DNA of 64,000 nt from NCBI RefSeq assembly GCF_904846185.1, contig NZ_CAJGZQ010000012.1:1-64000 (forward strand), read 5' to 3'. The notes under the pieces were generated by a model. That model saw only the letters and a program-made list of their open reading frames with translations, had not been told where the DNA came from and made no database searches. A program made the translations under genes and the position numbers. How positions within the stretch are numbered: position 1 is the first letter of the stretch; each line of letters begins with the position of its first letter. This document shows, in pieces, positions 37,226 through 47,404 of the stretch. Origin of the DNA: Psychrobacter immobilis (GTDB lineage Bacteria; Pseudomonadota; Gammaproteobacteria; Pseudomonadales; Moraxellaceae).

Positions 37226-37262
37226 TCTAGGACATGCCCCAGTCAAACAATCAATTAATCGA
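37226..37262. repeat. Possible decayed end of the inverted-repeat element
   Basis: CTAGGACATGCCCCA followed by A/T-rich DNA with CAATCAATTAATCG resembles the left end of copy B (CTAGGGCGTGTCCTCA, then TTCAATCGATTAACC). Only about 35 bases are recognisable. Confidence 0.35.
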
Positions 37263-37307
37263 GTGGATGGAAGCATAAAGCTAACCAACCAAAGGAGTGA
37301 CGTCTAG

Positions 37308-38306
37308 ATGCCTACCTCTGAGGCAGAAACGACAGTAAATACCAATATAGCTGCTGAACCAGTAACGACGGATGTGCTGACATATCAAAGCATCATTGAT
37401 TCAGCAAATGAGATAGTGGTTGGCTTTGTTGAACGCATTCCCTATTTTGTCGCATCAATTATTGTTATTCTGATTTTTTGGTTTCTATCGATTGTCTTCA
37501 AAAAAGTGGTATACAAACTTTTAGGCAGTCGCAGTCGGCATCAGAACTTGGTTAAAGTGTTTCAGCGAGTAGGTGGCGCACTCATCATTTTTATCGGTTT
37601 TATGATTGCTATGGTGATTGCCGTGCCAGGATTTACGCCTGCTAAGCTGATTGGTGCACTCGGTATTGGTTCCGTCGCTATTGGTTTTGCCTTTAAAGAT
37701 ATTTTTCAAAACTTGCTCTCTGGTATTTTGCTGCTGATCTCAGAGCCGTTTCGTATCGGTGATCAGATTGTCTCAGGCGACTATGAAGGGACGGTTGAGG
37801 ATATTAAAATACGCGCCACGACTATTAAGACGTATGACGGTCGGCAAGTGGTTATTCCCAACTCTGACTTGTATACCTCAGCATTGACTGTCAATACCGC
37901 CTATAAGCAGCGCCGTTTGCAAGTGGCTGTCGGTATTGGCTATGAAGATGATATCGAAGCAGCAAAAGCTGAGATTCTACAAGCGTTAGATAAAGTCGAA
38001 AGCGTATCGAAGAAAGCGCAGCCAAGTGTGATTGCTACGGGCTTTGGTGATTCAACGATTGATTTGATGGTACGTTGGTTTATCGAAGATGGTACTCAAG
38101 CCAACAAAGTGACCTCGATTCATCAAGTGATCGTAGAGATTAAGAGCGCACTCGATGCAGCAGGCGTCAACATTCCATTCCCGATACGCACGATAGATTT
38201 GAGTGATCCATCAGTGACATCAATTGTGAATAAATTGCATGAGCAAAAGGCGATCGATGTTAATAACGATGTTAATAACCATGTTAATAAAGCTGTGGCA
38301 GAGTAA
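37308..38306 (+). CDS. mscS: Small-conductance mechanosensitive channel (MscS family)
   Basis: Opens on membrane tension to release solutes during osmotic downshock. After a ~40-residue hydrophilic N-terminus come three membrane segments. The pore-lining TM3 and following beta domain carry IGALGIGSVAIGFAFKDIFQNLLSGILLL and EPFRIGDQI, then VEDIKIRATTIKTYDGRQVVIPNSDL. The 332-residue length compares with 286 in E. coli MscS. The difference lies at both termini, including an Asn/Val-rich tail. Confidence 0.94.
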   Translation: MPTSEAETTVNTNIAAEPVTTDVLTYQSIIDSANEIVVGFVERIPYFVASIIVILIFWFLSIVFKKVVYKLLGSRSRHQNLVKVFQRVGGALIIFIGFMIAMVIAVPGFTPAKLIGALGIGSVAIGFAFKDIFQNLLSGILLLISEPFRIGDQIVSGDYEGTVEDIKIRATTIKTYDGRQVVIPNSDLYTSALTVNTAYKQRRLQVAVGIGYEDDIEAAKAEILQALDKVESVSKKAQPSVIATGFGDSTIDLMVRWFIEDGTQANKVTSIHQVIVEIKSALDAAGVNIPFPIRTIDLSDPSVTSIVNKLHEQKAIDVNNDVNNHVNKAVAE

Positions 38307-38360
38307 TTTGTTTAGCGCGTTATTTTAAAGAACGGCCTTTCACACAATATTTTCGAAATA

Positions 38361-38397
38361 AAAATCCGCCATATCAAATGACATGGCGGATTTTTTT
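38361..38397. terminator. Bidirectional terminator between mscS and the cytochrome c' gene
   Basis: AAAATCCGCCAT and ATGGCGGATTTT pair around an A/T loop, with T runs on both strands. It serves both convergent genes. Confidence 0.8.
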
Positions 38398-38418
38398 ACG
38401 ATATCAATTTATGACAAT

Positions 38419-38889
38419 TTAGTCAGTTTTGACTTTAAAATCGGTATGACATGATTTACAGCTAGCGCCGACTTCACCAAAGGCTGGTTTGACATCGTCG
38501 ATGCTAGTGGCTGTTTGTGCAGCAGCGTTCAGCTCAGCAGTGACTTTTTGAAAGTTTTCTGCTTCTGCGCGAAAACCATCGGCATTTGACCAAACGGCAT
38601 CAGTCGCATTGCCAACGGCTTCTTTATTTTCAAAATGACTCCAAGGCGTAGCAGCGTCTTCTGCTAAAAATGCGGCTTGCTCTTTGAATACGGCGGCATC
38701 AAAGGTGTCAGGTGCTTTCATCATATCACCCATGACACCCATCGCATCACCATAGCTTTTCATGCTATCTTGGCGGGCTTTTACATCAGGGTCAGTGGCA
38801 GTGCTACACGCTGTTAGACCTAGGGCGGCTGCCATCAATGTGATGCCAAAGATAGATTTTAATGATTGGTTGGTATGAACCTGTGCCAT
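38419..38889 (-). CDS. Class II cytochrome c (c'/c-556 type) lipoprotein
   Basis: A 156-residue four-helix-bundle cytochrome. The haem site CKSCH (Cys144, Cys147, His148) is near the C-terminus, as in cytochromes c' and c-556. The signal peptide ends in the lipobox LTAC (Cys28), so the protein is probably membrane anchored. The region MKAPDTFDAAVFKEQAAFLAEDA and TDAVWSNADGFRAEAE is typical. Possible roles are electron transfer or NO binding; sequence does not decide. Confidence 0.88.
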   Translation of the reverse strand: MAQVHTNQSLKSIFGITLMAAALGLTACSTATDPDVKARQDSMKSYGDAMGVMGDMMKAPDTFDAAVFKEQAAFLAEDAATPWSHFENKEAVGNATDAVWSNADGFRAEAENFQKVTAELNAAAQTATSIDDVKPAFGEVGASCKSCHTDFKVKTD

Positions 38890-38996
38890 GTGAATTACTC
38901 CTGTAAAATTGGTTAGTAGTAGGCGCGCTTATAAACGCTGGCTTTACATACTGTTTTTAAATATCTGCCCTTAAAGGCTTCTTCTAAATTAAAAGG

Positions 38997-39036
38997 TTTC
39001 TTTTAAATACTGCTTTTAAATACTGCTTTTAAATAA
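38997..39036. repeat. 13-bp tandem repeat
   Basis: CTGCTTTTAAATA occurs twice exactly (39010-39022, 39023-39035), preceded by TTTCTTTTAAATA. Looser relatives extend back to about 38950. Confidence 0.7.
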
Positions 39037-39186
39037 AGCGTATTGTTATAAAAATTACCTCATCATCTTTTGGAAACGCATTCGCTTCTAAAGGATTTTT
39101 CCAACAATAGTTTTCATTGTAACGGTTATCTGTGCAGTGAACGTAAATTTAGTTGTTATATCATCGTAATTTTTGAGTCAGTGACT

Positions 39187-39232
39187 TTCGCTCATATAAA
39201 TTTGCGCCCATATAAATTTGCGCTCATATAAA
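39187..39232. repeat. 16-bp tandem repeat
   Basis: CATATAAATTTGCGCC at 39193-39208 is repeated with one change at 39209-39224, and a third partial unit follows. It lies just before the hemF terminator stem. Confidence 0.7.
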
Positions 39233-39257
39233 AAGGTCAGCGTGGATAGCTGACCTT
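39227..39257 (-). terminator. Rho-independent terminator after hemF
   Basis: AAGGTCAGC (39233-39241) and GCTGACCTT form a 9-bp stem. On the minus strand it is followed by TTTATATG. Confidence 0.7.
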
Positions 39258-39316
39258 CTTGATACTCTCTAAAGACAAGCTAACAAATACCTTAGCCTTT
39301 ATTATATTCACACAAA

Positions 39317-40339
<1,023 letters not shown>

Positions 40340-40354
40340 TTAGTGTATTGATGT

Positions 40355-41026
40355 CTACTTATTAAGATGTAACGCGGTATTGAAATCTTTATCTAATAAA
40401 TGACCCATGCGGTCGCGCTTAGTCGCTAAATATTCAGCATTCATATCATTCACCCCAACCAATAAAGGCACGCGTTCCATGACATTAATACCGTGCTCGG
40501 TTAGATAAGCCACTTTGTCTGGATTATTGGTGATGAGTCTGACGGCGTCAACACCGATATGAGCGAGCATCGGCCCGCACATATCATAAATGCGCGCATC
40601 AGCAGGTAAGCCCAACATGAGGTTGGCATCTAAAGTATCATGACCTTGGTCTTGCAGGGCGTAAGCGCGAATCTTATTGGTCAGACCAATACCGCGACCT
40701 TCTTGGCGCAAGTATAATATCGCCCCGCAGCCAGTCTCTTGAATTGCTTGCATCGCTGTGTTGAGCTGCGGCCCACAGTCACATTTTAATGAGCTAAAAG
40801 CATCGCCCGTCAAGCATTCTGAGTGAATGCGAATCAATGGAATGGTTTTTTCTGCTCGCGTGGCGTCCGTTTGACTCGGTGAGCTGTCCGTCATATGTTG
40901 ATCGACGACAGGCAGACCGACAGTCAGCATCACATGCTCTTGACCTTCGTTGTTTTCAAAGATATGAATATCAAACTCGCCGTGACGAGTAGGTAGTTTG
41001 GCACTGGTAATAAATTGATATGACAT
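40355..41026 (-). CDS. ribA: GTP cyclohydrolase II
   Basis: Opens GTP to the first riboflavin precursor. The three zinc cysteines are Cys71, Cys82 and Cys84 ([20 protein letters not shown]). The catalytic region has [22 protein letters not shown], and the C-terminal part has [13 protein letters not shown]. The 223 residues compare with 196 in E. coli. A stand-alone RibA without RibB fusion. No FMN riboswitch is seen upstream. Confidence 0.96.
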   Translation of the reverse strand: MSYQFITSAKLPTRHGEFDIHIFENNEGQEHVMLTVGLPVVDQHMTDSSPSQTDATRAEKTIPLIRIHSECLTGDAFSSLKCDCGPQLNTAMQAIQETGCGAILYLRQEGRGIGLTNKIRAYALQDQGHDTLDANLMLGLPADARIYDMCGPMLAHIGVDAVRLITNNPDKVAYLTEHGINVMERVPLLVGVNDMNAEYLATKRDRMGHLLDKDFNTALHLNK

Positions 41027-41580
41027 TAATGTCCTGCATAAGCCGATAAGCGTGGCGGTAGAGGGTCTTTTTTAACCATATTAAAACAGCGATGACATCC
41101 TAGCTGCATGATGAAAGTAGGATAATGCCAGTATAATTCATTCGTAAAGAGTGCATGCTGATTGTCTTTATTATAAAAACACACAAAGTTCACAAACGAC
41201 GCACGATGATTAAAGCGACAATTAAAAATAAATGCTATTATGCCATACTATTTTGACGGATACAGTGACAAGTCTTTGCCCTTACATTACTATGTCGTCA
41301 CTAACATCCGATATTGATGCAGAATAATAAGGCATAATATTATTCCTTGTTATGAAAGCGCCAAAGCAAAGCTCCATCGCTGTCTATGACGGCAGCGTAT
41401 GTGCTATTCGGCACAGCTTCTATATGTTTATATAAAGACATAGAGGCTGCCTGAATAAATTTATGAACAGTTATATGGTCGATTACACCAATAATGGTGT
41501 AGATATTATTGACGTCACTTAGGTAGCATTATGCACTAAGAGGCTGTCTTGTCAGCAGATTGGTAGGTATCGTACGGTTT
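41027..41580. other. Divergent spacer between ribA and dxs
   Basis: About 550 bp without a gene. The one clear structure is a 7-bp stem with a 4-nt loop (TACACCA, ATAA, TGGTGTA at 41484-41501), about 80 bases before the dxs start. Confidence 0.4.
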
Positions 41581-43638
41581 ATGCAGCAGTCACCTCATTC
41601 CCCACAGTCTCAGTCCGTATCTATGCCAGCTGTCGATTCTGCTGCCCAGCTGTCGAATTTACAGCAGACTTATACTGTGATTCCACGCGTCCGTCCTGAT
41701 ACGCCTTTGCTGGATAGCATTGCAGCGCCAGCTGATCTTAATGCCCTGACAACCGCTCAACTTATCACCTTGGCTGATGAGCTGCGGCTATTTCTATTGT
41801 ATTCAGCAGGTCAAAGCGGTGGGCATTTTGGTGCCAATTTGGGCGTGGTTGAGTTGACCATTGCGCTGCATTACTTACTAGATACGCCGCAAGATCAAAT
41901 CGTTTGGGACGTGGGTCATCAAGCCTATGCTCATAAAGTCTTGACAGGTCGCCGTGATCAGTTGGCGACGATTCGCTCAAAAGATGGTTTGACTGCTTTT
42001 CCTGAGCGTGCAGAATCCGTTTACGATACCTTTGGCGTTGGTCATTCATCGACGTCAATCTCAGCTGGTCTAGGCATGAGCTTAGCACTGCGTTATCAAG
42101 GTCGCGTGCAAACCGTCGCTTGTATCATTGGTGATGGTGCAATGACTGGTGGTATGGCGTTTGAAGCGATGAATGATGCGGTGCAACAAGATGCGGATTT
42201 ATTGGTCATTTTAAACGACAATGACATGTCGATCTCTTGTTCTATCGGTGGTTTTTCACGGCATTTAGCGATGCTATGGGAGTCAGGGTATCAGGTTGAT
42301 ATCTCTGATGCAGGCGAGCCAGTACTATGCCAGCGCCCTGATATGCAAGGCTTTGATCGCCGTAAGCGTCACAAAGAGATGCGTGATGTGCCGCAGTTAG
42401 AAGACAATTTATTTAAAGCGATTGGTTTTACCTACTTTGGTCCGTTTGATGGACACAATATCCCTGAGCTACTGCGAGTATTGTCACTTGCCAAGCAGAT
42501 AAAAGGGCCTGTTTTAGTCCATATTTATACCACCAAAGGCAAAGGTTTTGCCCCAGCTGAGTTAGATCCTGTCGGCTATCATGCTATCAGCAAGCTCCCT
42601 GTCGAAATCAAGAATGATACTCAGACTGTCGCCACAGAAAAATCACTGCCCAACATCAAATGTGCGTTAAAATACTCGCAAGTGTTTGGGCAATTCTTAT
42701 GTGATAAGGCTGCTGATGACGATAAGCTGCTTGCCGTCACACCTGCTATGGAAGAAGGCTCTGGGATGATTGATTTTGCCCATCAATTTCCAGAGCGTTT
42801 TTTTGATGTAGCCATCGCTGAGCAACACGCAGTCACACTGGCTGCTGGTATGGCAACCCAAGGCGTCAAACCGATTGTGGCGATTTATTCGACGTTTTTG
42901 CAACGTGGTTATGATCAGCTGATTCATGATGTGGCTTTGCAAAACCTTGATGTGATGTTTGCTATTGATCGTGCTGGCCTAGTCGGTGAAGACGGTGCAA
43001 CGCATGCAGGCGTATTCGATTTTGCCTTTTTACGCTGCGTACCTAATATGCTGATTGCCGCGCCAAAAGACGAAAACGAATGTTACCATTTGCTCAATAC
43101 GTGCTATGAATATCAAGGCTGCACAGCAGTACGCTATCCGCGCGGTGTCGGTACTGGCACAGTTATCGCATCGCCAGCACAGACTTATAACGTTGGCGAG
43201 GCAGTGATAGAGTCGGTATTAGGTAGTGAGGATGCGCCTAAAAAGCTGGCGCTACTCGCATTTGGCACTATGGTTGCGACGGCTCAGCAAGCGGCAGAAA
43301 GCCTAATTGACAATGATATAGAATCAGACTGTCAGATACATGTCATTAATATGCGCTGGGTAAAACCTTTAGACACGGCATTATTAGAAAAGTTATTAGA
43401 GCAAGGTATTACACACATTGCGACTTTGGAAGAGCACATGATTATGGGCGGCGCGGGCAGTGCGGTAAATGAGTATTTGCTTAACGAATCACCAGCCTTT
43501 AAAGACAACCGCCCCGCCGTTATTAATGTCGGCATTCCAGATCGCTTTGTCGCCCATGGCTCACAAGCAGAGCAAATGGCTGATTGTGGTTTAGATGTTA
43601 ATGGTGTGGTAAGGCAGCTTGAAAAGCTTCTGTCGTAA
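41581..43638 (+). CDS. dxs: 1-deoxy-D-xylulose-5-phosphate synthase
   Basis: A thiamine-diphosphate enzyme that condenses pyruvate and glyceraldehyde 3-phosphate to DXP for isoprenoid, thiamine and B6 synthesis. Motifs are [26 protein letters not shown], the TPP site [13 protein letters not shown] with NDNDMSIS, and in the C-terminal half [17 protein letters not shown] and [15 protein letters not shown]. The start is uncertain: TTG at 41560, ATG at 41581 (chosen) or ATG at 41623. The residues before about 45 are a poorly conserved extension. The length from 41581 is 685 residues (E. coli 620). Confidence 0.95.
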   Translation: MQQSPHSPQSQSVSMPAVDSAAQLSNLQQTYTVIPRVRPDTPLLDSIAAPADLNALTTAQLITLADELRLFLLYSAGQSGGHFGANLGVVELTIALHYLLDTPQDQIVWDVGHQAYAHKVLTGRRDQLATIRSKDGLTAFPERAESVYDTFGVGHSSTSISAGLGMSLALRYQGRVQTVACIIGDGAMTGGMAFEAMNDAVQQDADLLVILNDNDMSISCSIGGFSRHLAMLWESGYQVDISDAGEPVLCQRPDMQGFDRRKRHKEMRDVPQLEDNLFKAIGFTYFGPFDGHNIPELLRVLSLAKQIKGPVLVHIYTTKGKGFAPAELDPVGYHAISKLPVEIKNDTQTVATEKSLPNIKCALKYSQVFGQFLCDKAADDDKLLAVTPAMEEGSGMIDFAHQFPERFFDVAIAEQHAVTLAAGMATQGVKPIVAIYSTFLQRGYDQLIHDVALQNLDVMFAIDRAGLVGEDGATHAGVFDFAFLRCVPNMLIAAPKDENECYHLLNTCYEYQGCTAVRYPRGVGTGTVIASPAQTYNVGEAVIESVLGSEDAPKKLALLAFGTMVATAQQAAESLIDNDIESDCQIHVINMRWVKPLDTALLEKLLEQGITHIATLEEHMIMGGAGSAVNEYLLNESPAFKDNRPAVINVGIPDRFVAHGSQAEQMADCGLDVNGVVRQLEKLLS

Positions 43639-43984
43639 GTTATACCTTTGAACGTTTTTAAGTTTTTAAACTGTCATTTGGACAGAGTATTGGTTAAATA
43701 GATAAAAGCTCGATCGATAGAGCGAACGCCTACTTAGTCGTAGGTGCTGACTTTTTTACAACTTACGCAGTTTGTGATGACCACCAAAATTTGGGTTGGT
43801 TTGGCGAACGTCATGGTTTTTTTCGTTTTTTATCGAACAATTTTAGTATAATGCGATCATCGCTTTTAAATGGCGCATTTTTTTAATCGTATAAATACAG
43901 TGTGATGCAGCGGCTGATTGGCATGTTGTGGGCACATAGTTCGTCTTATTTTTGACATTCATTCATCAAGCAAATAGGTTATTT
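43639..43984. other. dxs-suhB spacer
   Basis: About 345 bp. A weak hairpin (GCCTAC...GTAGGT followed by TGACTTTTTT at about 43728-43757) may end dxs transcription. A/T-rich DNA before suhB is likely promoter. No ORF. Confidence 0.4.
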
Positions 43985-44812
43985 ATGGAACCCATGGTCG
44001 TCATCGCAGCACGTACTGCTGAAAAAGTTGGTAAAGAGATTTTATATGCGCATCAAAACCGCCATAAAATCGAGTTGGATATTGAGTCAAAAGGGCTTGA
44101 TGGATTGGTTACGCGTATTGATCGTTTTAGCGAAGAGCTGACGATTGAAACCCTAAAAGCCAGCTATCCAAATCACTCGTACTTGGGTGAAGAGTTTGGT
44201 ATGCAAGAAGGTCGCGGTGAAGATGCGGACTGGTGCTGGATTATTGATCCGCTAGATGGCACCAAAAACTTCGTCCATGGTGTGCCGCAGTTTTGTGTGT
44301 CTATCGCTGTGCAGCATAAAGGCGTGACCCAACATGGCGTGATCTATGATCCTGTCCGTGATGAGATGTTCTCTGCTAGCCGTGGTAAAGGCGCGCGCTT
44401 GAACAATCGCCGTATGCAAGTGAGCGAGCGCAAAACCATTGACGGTGGTCTATTTACCACTGGTCATCCGCTTGAGCGTAAACGCAATGGCGAAGTCATC
44501 TCTTATGCCAAGCAGCATTTTGAAAGCTTGCAAAAAATCTCTGAAGCAGGCGGTCAAGTTCGTCGTTTAGGCTCAGCTGCGCTTGATTTATGTTATGTCG
44601 CTGCTGGTCGTTTTGACGGTTATTTTGAGATGTCAATTAAGCCTTGGGATATCGCGGCAGGTGAGCTTATCGTGACCGAAGCACGTGGTGTGGTGGTTGA
44701 CCATACAGGTGCACACAACTCAATGACTTCAGGCTCTATTTTCGCCTGTAACATTAAGTTATTGAAGCCATTGATGCAAGTGGTTGTTCCAACGTGGGGT
44801 GATGCATTTTAA
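43985..44812 (+). CDS. suhB: Inositol-1-monophosphatase family protein SuhB
   Basis: A magnesium/lithium-sensitive phosphatase that in E. coli also helps rRNA transcription antitermination. The metal site is seen in GEEFG (about 68-72) and IIDPLDGTKNF (Asp88, Asp91). The second half carries SIKPWDIAAGELIVTEA. The start at 43985 (MEPMVVIAA) gives 275 residues, near the E. coli 267. The frame is open 11 codons further upstream. A shared terminator follows. Confidence 0.94.
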   Translation: MEPMVVIAARTAEKVGKEILYAHQNRHKIELDIESKGLDGLVTRIDRFSEELTIETLKASYPNHSYLGEEFGMQEGRGEDADWCWIIDPLDGTKNFVHGVPQFCVSIAVQHKGVTQHGVIYDPVRDEMFSASRGKGARLNNRRMQVSERKTIDGGLFTTGHPLERKRNGEVISYAKQHFESLQKISEAGGQVRRLGSAALDLCYVAAGRFDGYFEMSIKPWDIAAGELIVTEARGVVVDHTGAHNSMTSGSIFACNIKLLKPLMQVVVPTWGDAF

Positions 44813-44851
44813 GCACCACTTAAGCATAAGTATTAAGACAACTTAACACTA

Positions 44852-44886
44852 AAAAGCTGGTTCCATTATGGAGCCAGCTTTTTTGT
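44852..44886. terminator. Bidirectional terminator, overlapping the end of the WS/DGAT gene
   Basis: AAAAGCTGGTTCC and GGAGCCAGCTTTT (one unpaired base) flank a short loop, with T runs on both strands. The right arm contains the last codons and the stop of the minus-strand WS/DGAT gene (stop at 44866), so one hairpin serves both convergent genes. Confidence 0.8.
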
Positions 44887-46305
44887 TTTACCATTATTCT
44901 TATAGCCACCTTTATCTTCAACCGTAATGCCTTGGAACTTAAGCGCTTTACTGGTGGTTTCCAACAGTTGCAACTCTTCTTCAATAAGCGTTAGCATTTC
45001 TTGTACATGTGGCAGTGCTTTACTACAAGCCGTAATCCCAAATTCAATCTTATCTAGATAACTAGCAAGGGTGATATTCATTGCTTGACCATTGAAGACA
45101 ATAGATGCAGGGTACAACGATTGTAAACGTGCACCATTCCAATATAGTGGTTTTTCAGAACCAGGCACATTAGAGATAATCAGGTTAAACGCCTGTTTTT
45201 TGGGAAATAGACTGGTCGCTAAATTGATACCTTCCCAAGCATAGGCAATCACGCTGTAGTTAATCACTTGGGCTTGATTCATGCGTCGAAAGCGGCGTTT
45301 GCCGTTATTCATACTGCGATGAATCAGTTTGATTCGGCTCAGAGGATCATCTAAATGCGTGCCCAAATTGGCCAGTACAAAGGATAATTGATTGCCTGCC
45401 ACACTGTCATCCGTACGCAGCGACATCGGTACAAAAGCAATGAGAGGCTTGCTCGGCAGCGCATCCATGGATATAAGATAACGACGAATGGCACCCGCAC
45501 ATACAGCCAGCACCACATCATTTTTACTAATATTTAGTCGCTCAGCAATATCGTTAAAACGCTGAATATCATAAGACTGCGCGGCTATACGCCGTGATGC
45601 TGAGATGCGTTTATTAAGCACACTCATCGGCGCATCAAAAGTACCGACATAGCTGTCATCACCGTAATTTTTCAAATTATCCAGCAGTTCGGTAAATACA
45701 GGTTTAATGGTAGATATTTGCTCTTTAATGATGCGTAATGCGGAGCGCTCTTTGGGTAAAATCGCATCGACTTGATTGCGATGGCGTGCCATTAATGACC
45801 AAATCGGTAGCGTTACTGGCTCAGTAGGCGATTGTGATAATGATTTTTTGACAAGGCGCATGGCAGCAATGCCATCAACCAATGAATGGTGAATTTTGAA
45901 ATATAGAGCAAAACGCTCAGGGTCGCCTTCATTTTCTGGTTGAATACCTTCAATCACGTGACATTCCCACAATGGCATGGCACGATCCAACAGCCGACCA
46001 TGCTCTCTTGAAACATACATCAATAACTCGCGAACCCGTGCAGGCTTTGGTAAGGCAACATGATGCAAATGATGCTCAACATCAAAATGTTTGTCCTTTT
46101 TCCAAAAAGCTAAATGCTCAAGCACTTGGTTAAAAGGAAAGGTAGGCGACACATCAGAATCTTGCATCTGTTTGACCAATTGGCAAACAAAACCGCTACC
46201 CGCATTCTCTGGCAATTCGAATAGGAATAAACCTCCAACATGCATGGGCTGTTTACGCGACTCAAGAAGTAAAAACAACTGGTCGACTGCTGTGAGAAGC
46301 CGCAT
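44866..46305 (-). CDS. atfA: Wax ester synthase/diacylglycerol acyltransferase (WS/DGAT)
   Basis: A bifunctional acyltransferase that makes wax esters or triacylglycerol from acyl-CoA as storage lipid. The catalytic motif HHSLVDG is at 139-145. It opens with LTAVDQLFLLLESRKQPMHVGGLFLFEL, and a conserved C-terminal block FNLIISNVPGSEKPLYWNGARL is present. Length 479 is close to the Acinetobacter enzyme (458). Storage lipids of this type are common in Moraxellaceae. It converges with suhB. Confidence 0.93.
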   Translation of the reverse strand: MRLLTAVDQLFLLLESRKQPMHVGGLFLFELPENAGSGFVCQLVKQMQDSDVSPTFPFNQVLEHLAFWKKDKHFDVEHHLHHVALPKPARVRELLMYVSREHGRLLDRAMPLWECHVIEGIQPENEGDPERFALYFKIHHSLVDGIAAMRLVKKSLSQSPTEPVTLPIWSLMARHRNQVDAILPKERSALRIIKEQISTIKPVFTELLDNLKNYGDDSYVGTFDAPMSVLNKRISASRRIAAQSYDIQRFNDIAERLNISKNDVVLAVCAGAIRRYLISMDALPSKPLIAFVPMSLRTDDSVAGNQLSFVLANLGTHLDDPLSRIKLIHRSMNNGKRRFRRMNQAQVINYSVIAYAWEGINLATSLFPKKQAFNLIISNVPGSEKPLYWNGARLQSLYPASIVFNGQAMNITLASYLDKIEFGITACSKALPHVQEMLTLIEEELQLLETTSKALKFQGITVEDKGGYKNNGKTKKLAP

Positions 46306-46418
46306 AATAAATCCTTTTATGACGATAAGTTGAGTAAAAGTTACTTCTTTTATTATTATTTTATAGCTGACTTTTTATTAAATACTATGAATTTAATAAT
46401 GGTCATTAAATTTAAAAG

Positions 46419-47243
46419 CTATTGAAAAAAGTATCCTGTTTGCGGTGAGCTGGCAGTTGCCATTTTGCGCATTGGCATACGACCCGCCAAAAACGCCGCG
46501 CGCCCTGCCCAGATGGCATGCTTCATGGCATGGGCCATCATGACTGGGTTTTGCGCATTGGCAATCGCCGAATTCATCAGTACGCCATCACAGCCCAGCT
46601 CCATAGCCAGTGCTGCATCAGAGGCCGTGCCAACGCCTGCATCGACCAATACCGGTACTTTGGCATTTTCGATAATAAGACTGAGGGTGTGACGATTCAG
46701 CAAACCCAGACCTGAACCAATCAAGCTACCAAGTGGCATAATTGCCACACAGCCCATACTCTCTAATTCTTGAGCGACGATAGGGTCGTCTGAGGTATAA
46801 ACCATCACTTCAAAGCCATCATCAATCAATACTTTGGCAGCTTTTAGCGTTTCCATCACATTCGGATAGAGGGTTTTTTCATCGCCCAATACTTCAAGCT
46901 TAACCAGATTATGCCCGCCTAACAGCTCGCGAGCAAGCTTACAGGTACGAATTGCAGTCTCGGCGTCAAAACAACCAGCAGTGTTGGGTAAGATGGTATA
47001 TTTATCGGGGGAAATCACATCAAGTAGATTGGGCTCATTGCTGTTTTGGCCAATATTGGTACGACGAATAGCAACGGTGACAATCTCTGCTGCCGACGCG
47101 CCAATGGCGGCGCCCGTTTCAGTCATATCTTTATATTTGCCCGTACCGACCAACAGGCGAGAAGAAAAAGTACGACTCCCGACCGTAAAAGTGTCTTGTA
47201 AAAGGGGCGTCGGATGAGTAGCAGTGCTTGTGTTCTCTGACAT
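46419..47243 (-). CDS. thiG: Thiazole synthase ThiG
   Basis: Builds the thiazole phosphate of thiamine from DXP, dehydroglycine and ThiS thiocarboxylate. Motifs are [44 protein letters not shown], the Schiff-base region [16 protein letters not shown], and [29 protein letters not shown]. The start at 47243 (MSENTST) has AGGA upstream and gives 274 residues, about 18 more than E. coli. It is separate from thiS (21 kb). dxs supplies its DXP. Confidence 0.96.
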   Translation of the reverse strand: MSENTSTATHPTPLLQDTFTVGSRTFSSRLLVGTGKYKDMTETGAAIGASAAEIVTVAIRRTNIGQNSNEPNLLDVISPDKYTILPNTAGCFDAETAIRTCKLARELLGGHNLVKLEVLGDEKTLYPNVMETLKAAKVLIDDGFEVMVYTSDDPIVAQELESMGCVAIMPLGSLIGSGLGLLNRHTLSLIIENAKVPVLVDAGVGTASDAALAMELGCDGVLMNSAIANAQNPVMMAHAMKHAIWAGRAAFLAGRMPMRKMATASSPQTGYFFQ

Positions 47244-47404
47244 AACTGAAAATCCTAATGGCGAGTAAAACAAAATGCTATTATAACAAAATCATGCAAT
47301 CTTACTTGCAGTCTTTTTTGGTTTAGCCAGTTAAGCATAATACGTTTGCCACGCTTTGACACGAGTTTCTTTCTGAGTTTATCTTTATCTATCAGGTCGC
47401 TTTT

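Larger units (their letters stand above)
38890..39316. other. Spacer between hemF and the cytochrome c' gene, with two tandem repeats
   Basis: No gene. It holds a 13-bp tandem repeat (38997-39036), a 16-bp tandem repeat (39187-39232) and the hemF terminator. Confidence 0.6.

Noticed and set aside
41027..41300. FMN riboswitch upstream of ribA
   Set aside because: The conserved RFN blocks (AGGGGC...GATTCGG type) are not visible on the minus strand.
47244..47404. TPP riboswitch before thiG
   Set aside because: The 160-bp divergent gap with gspE shows no THI-box CTGAGA...ACCTGA(T) pattern; the same holds for thiS.
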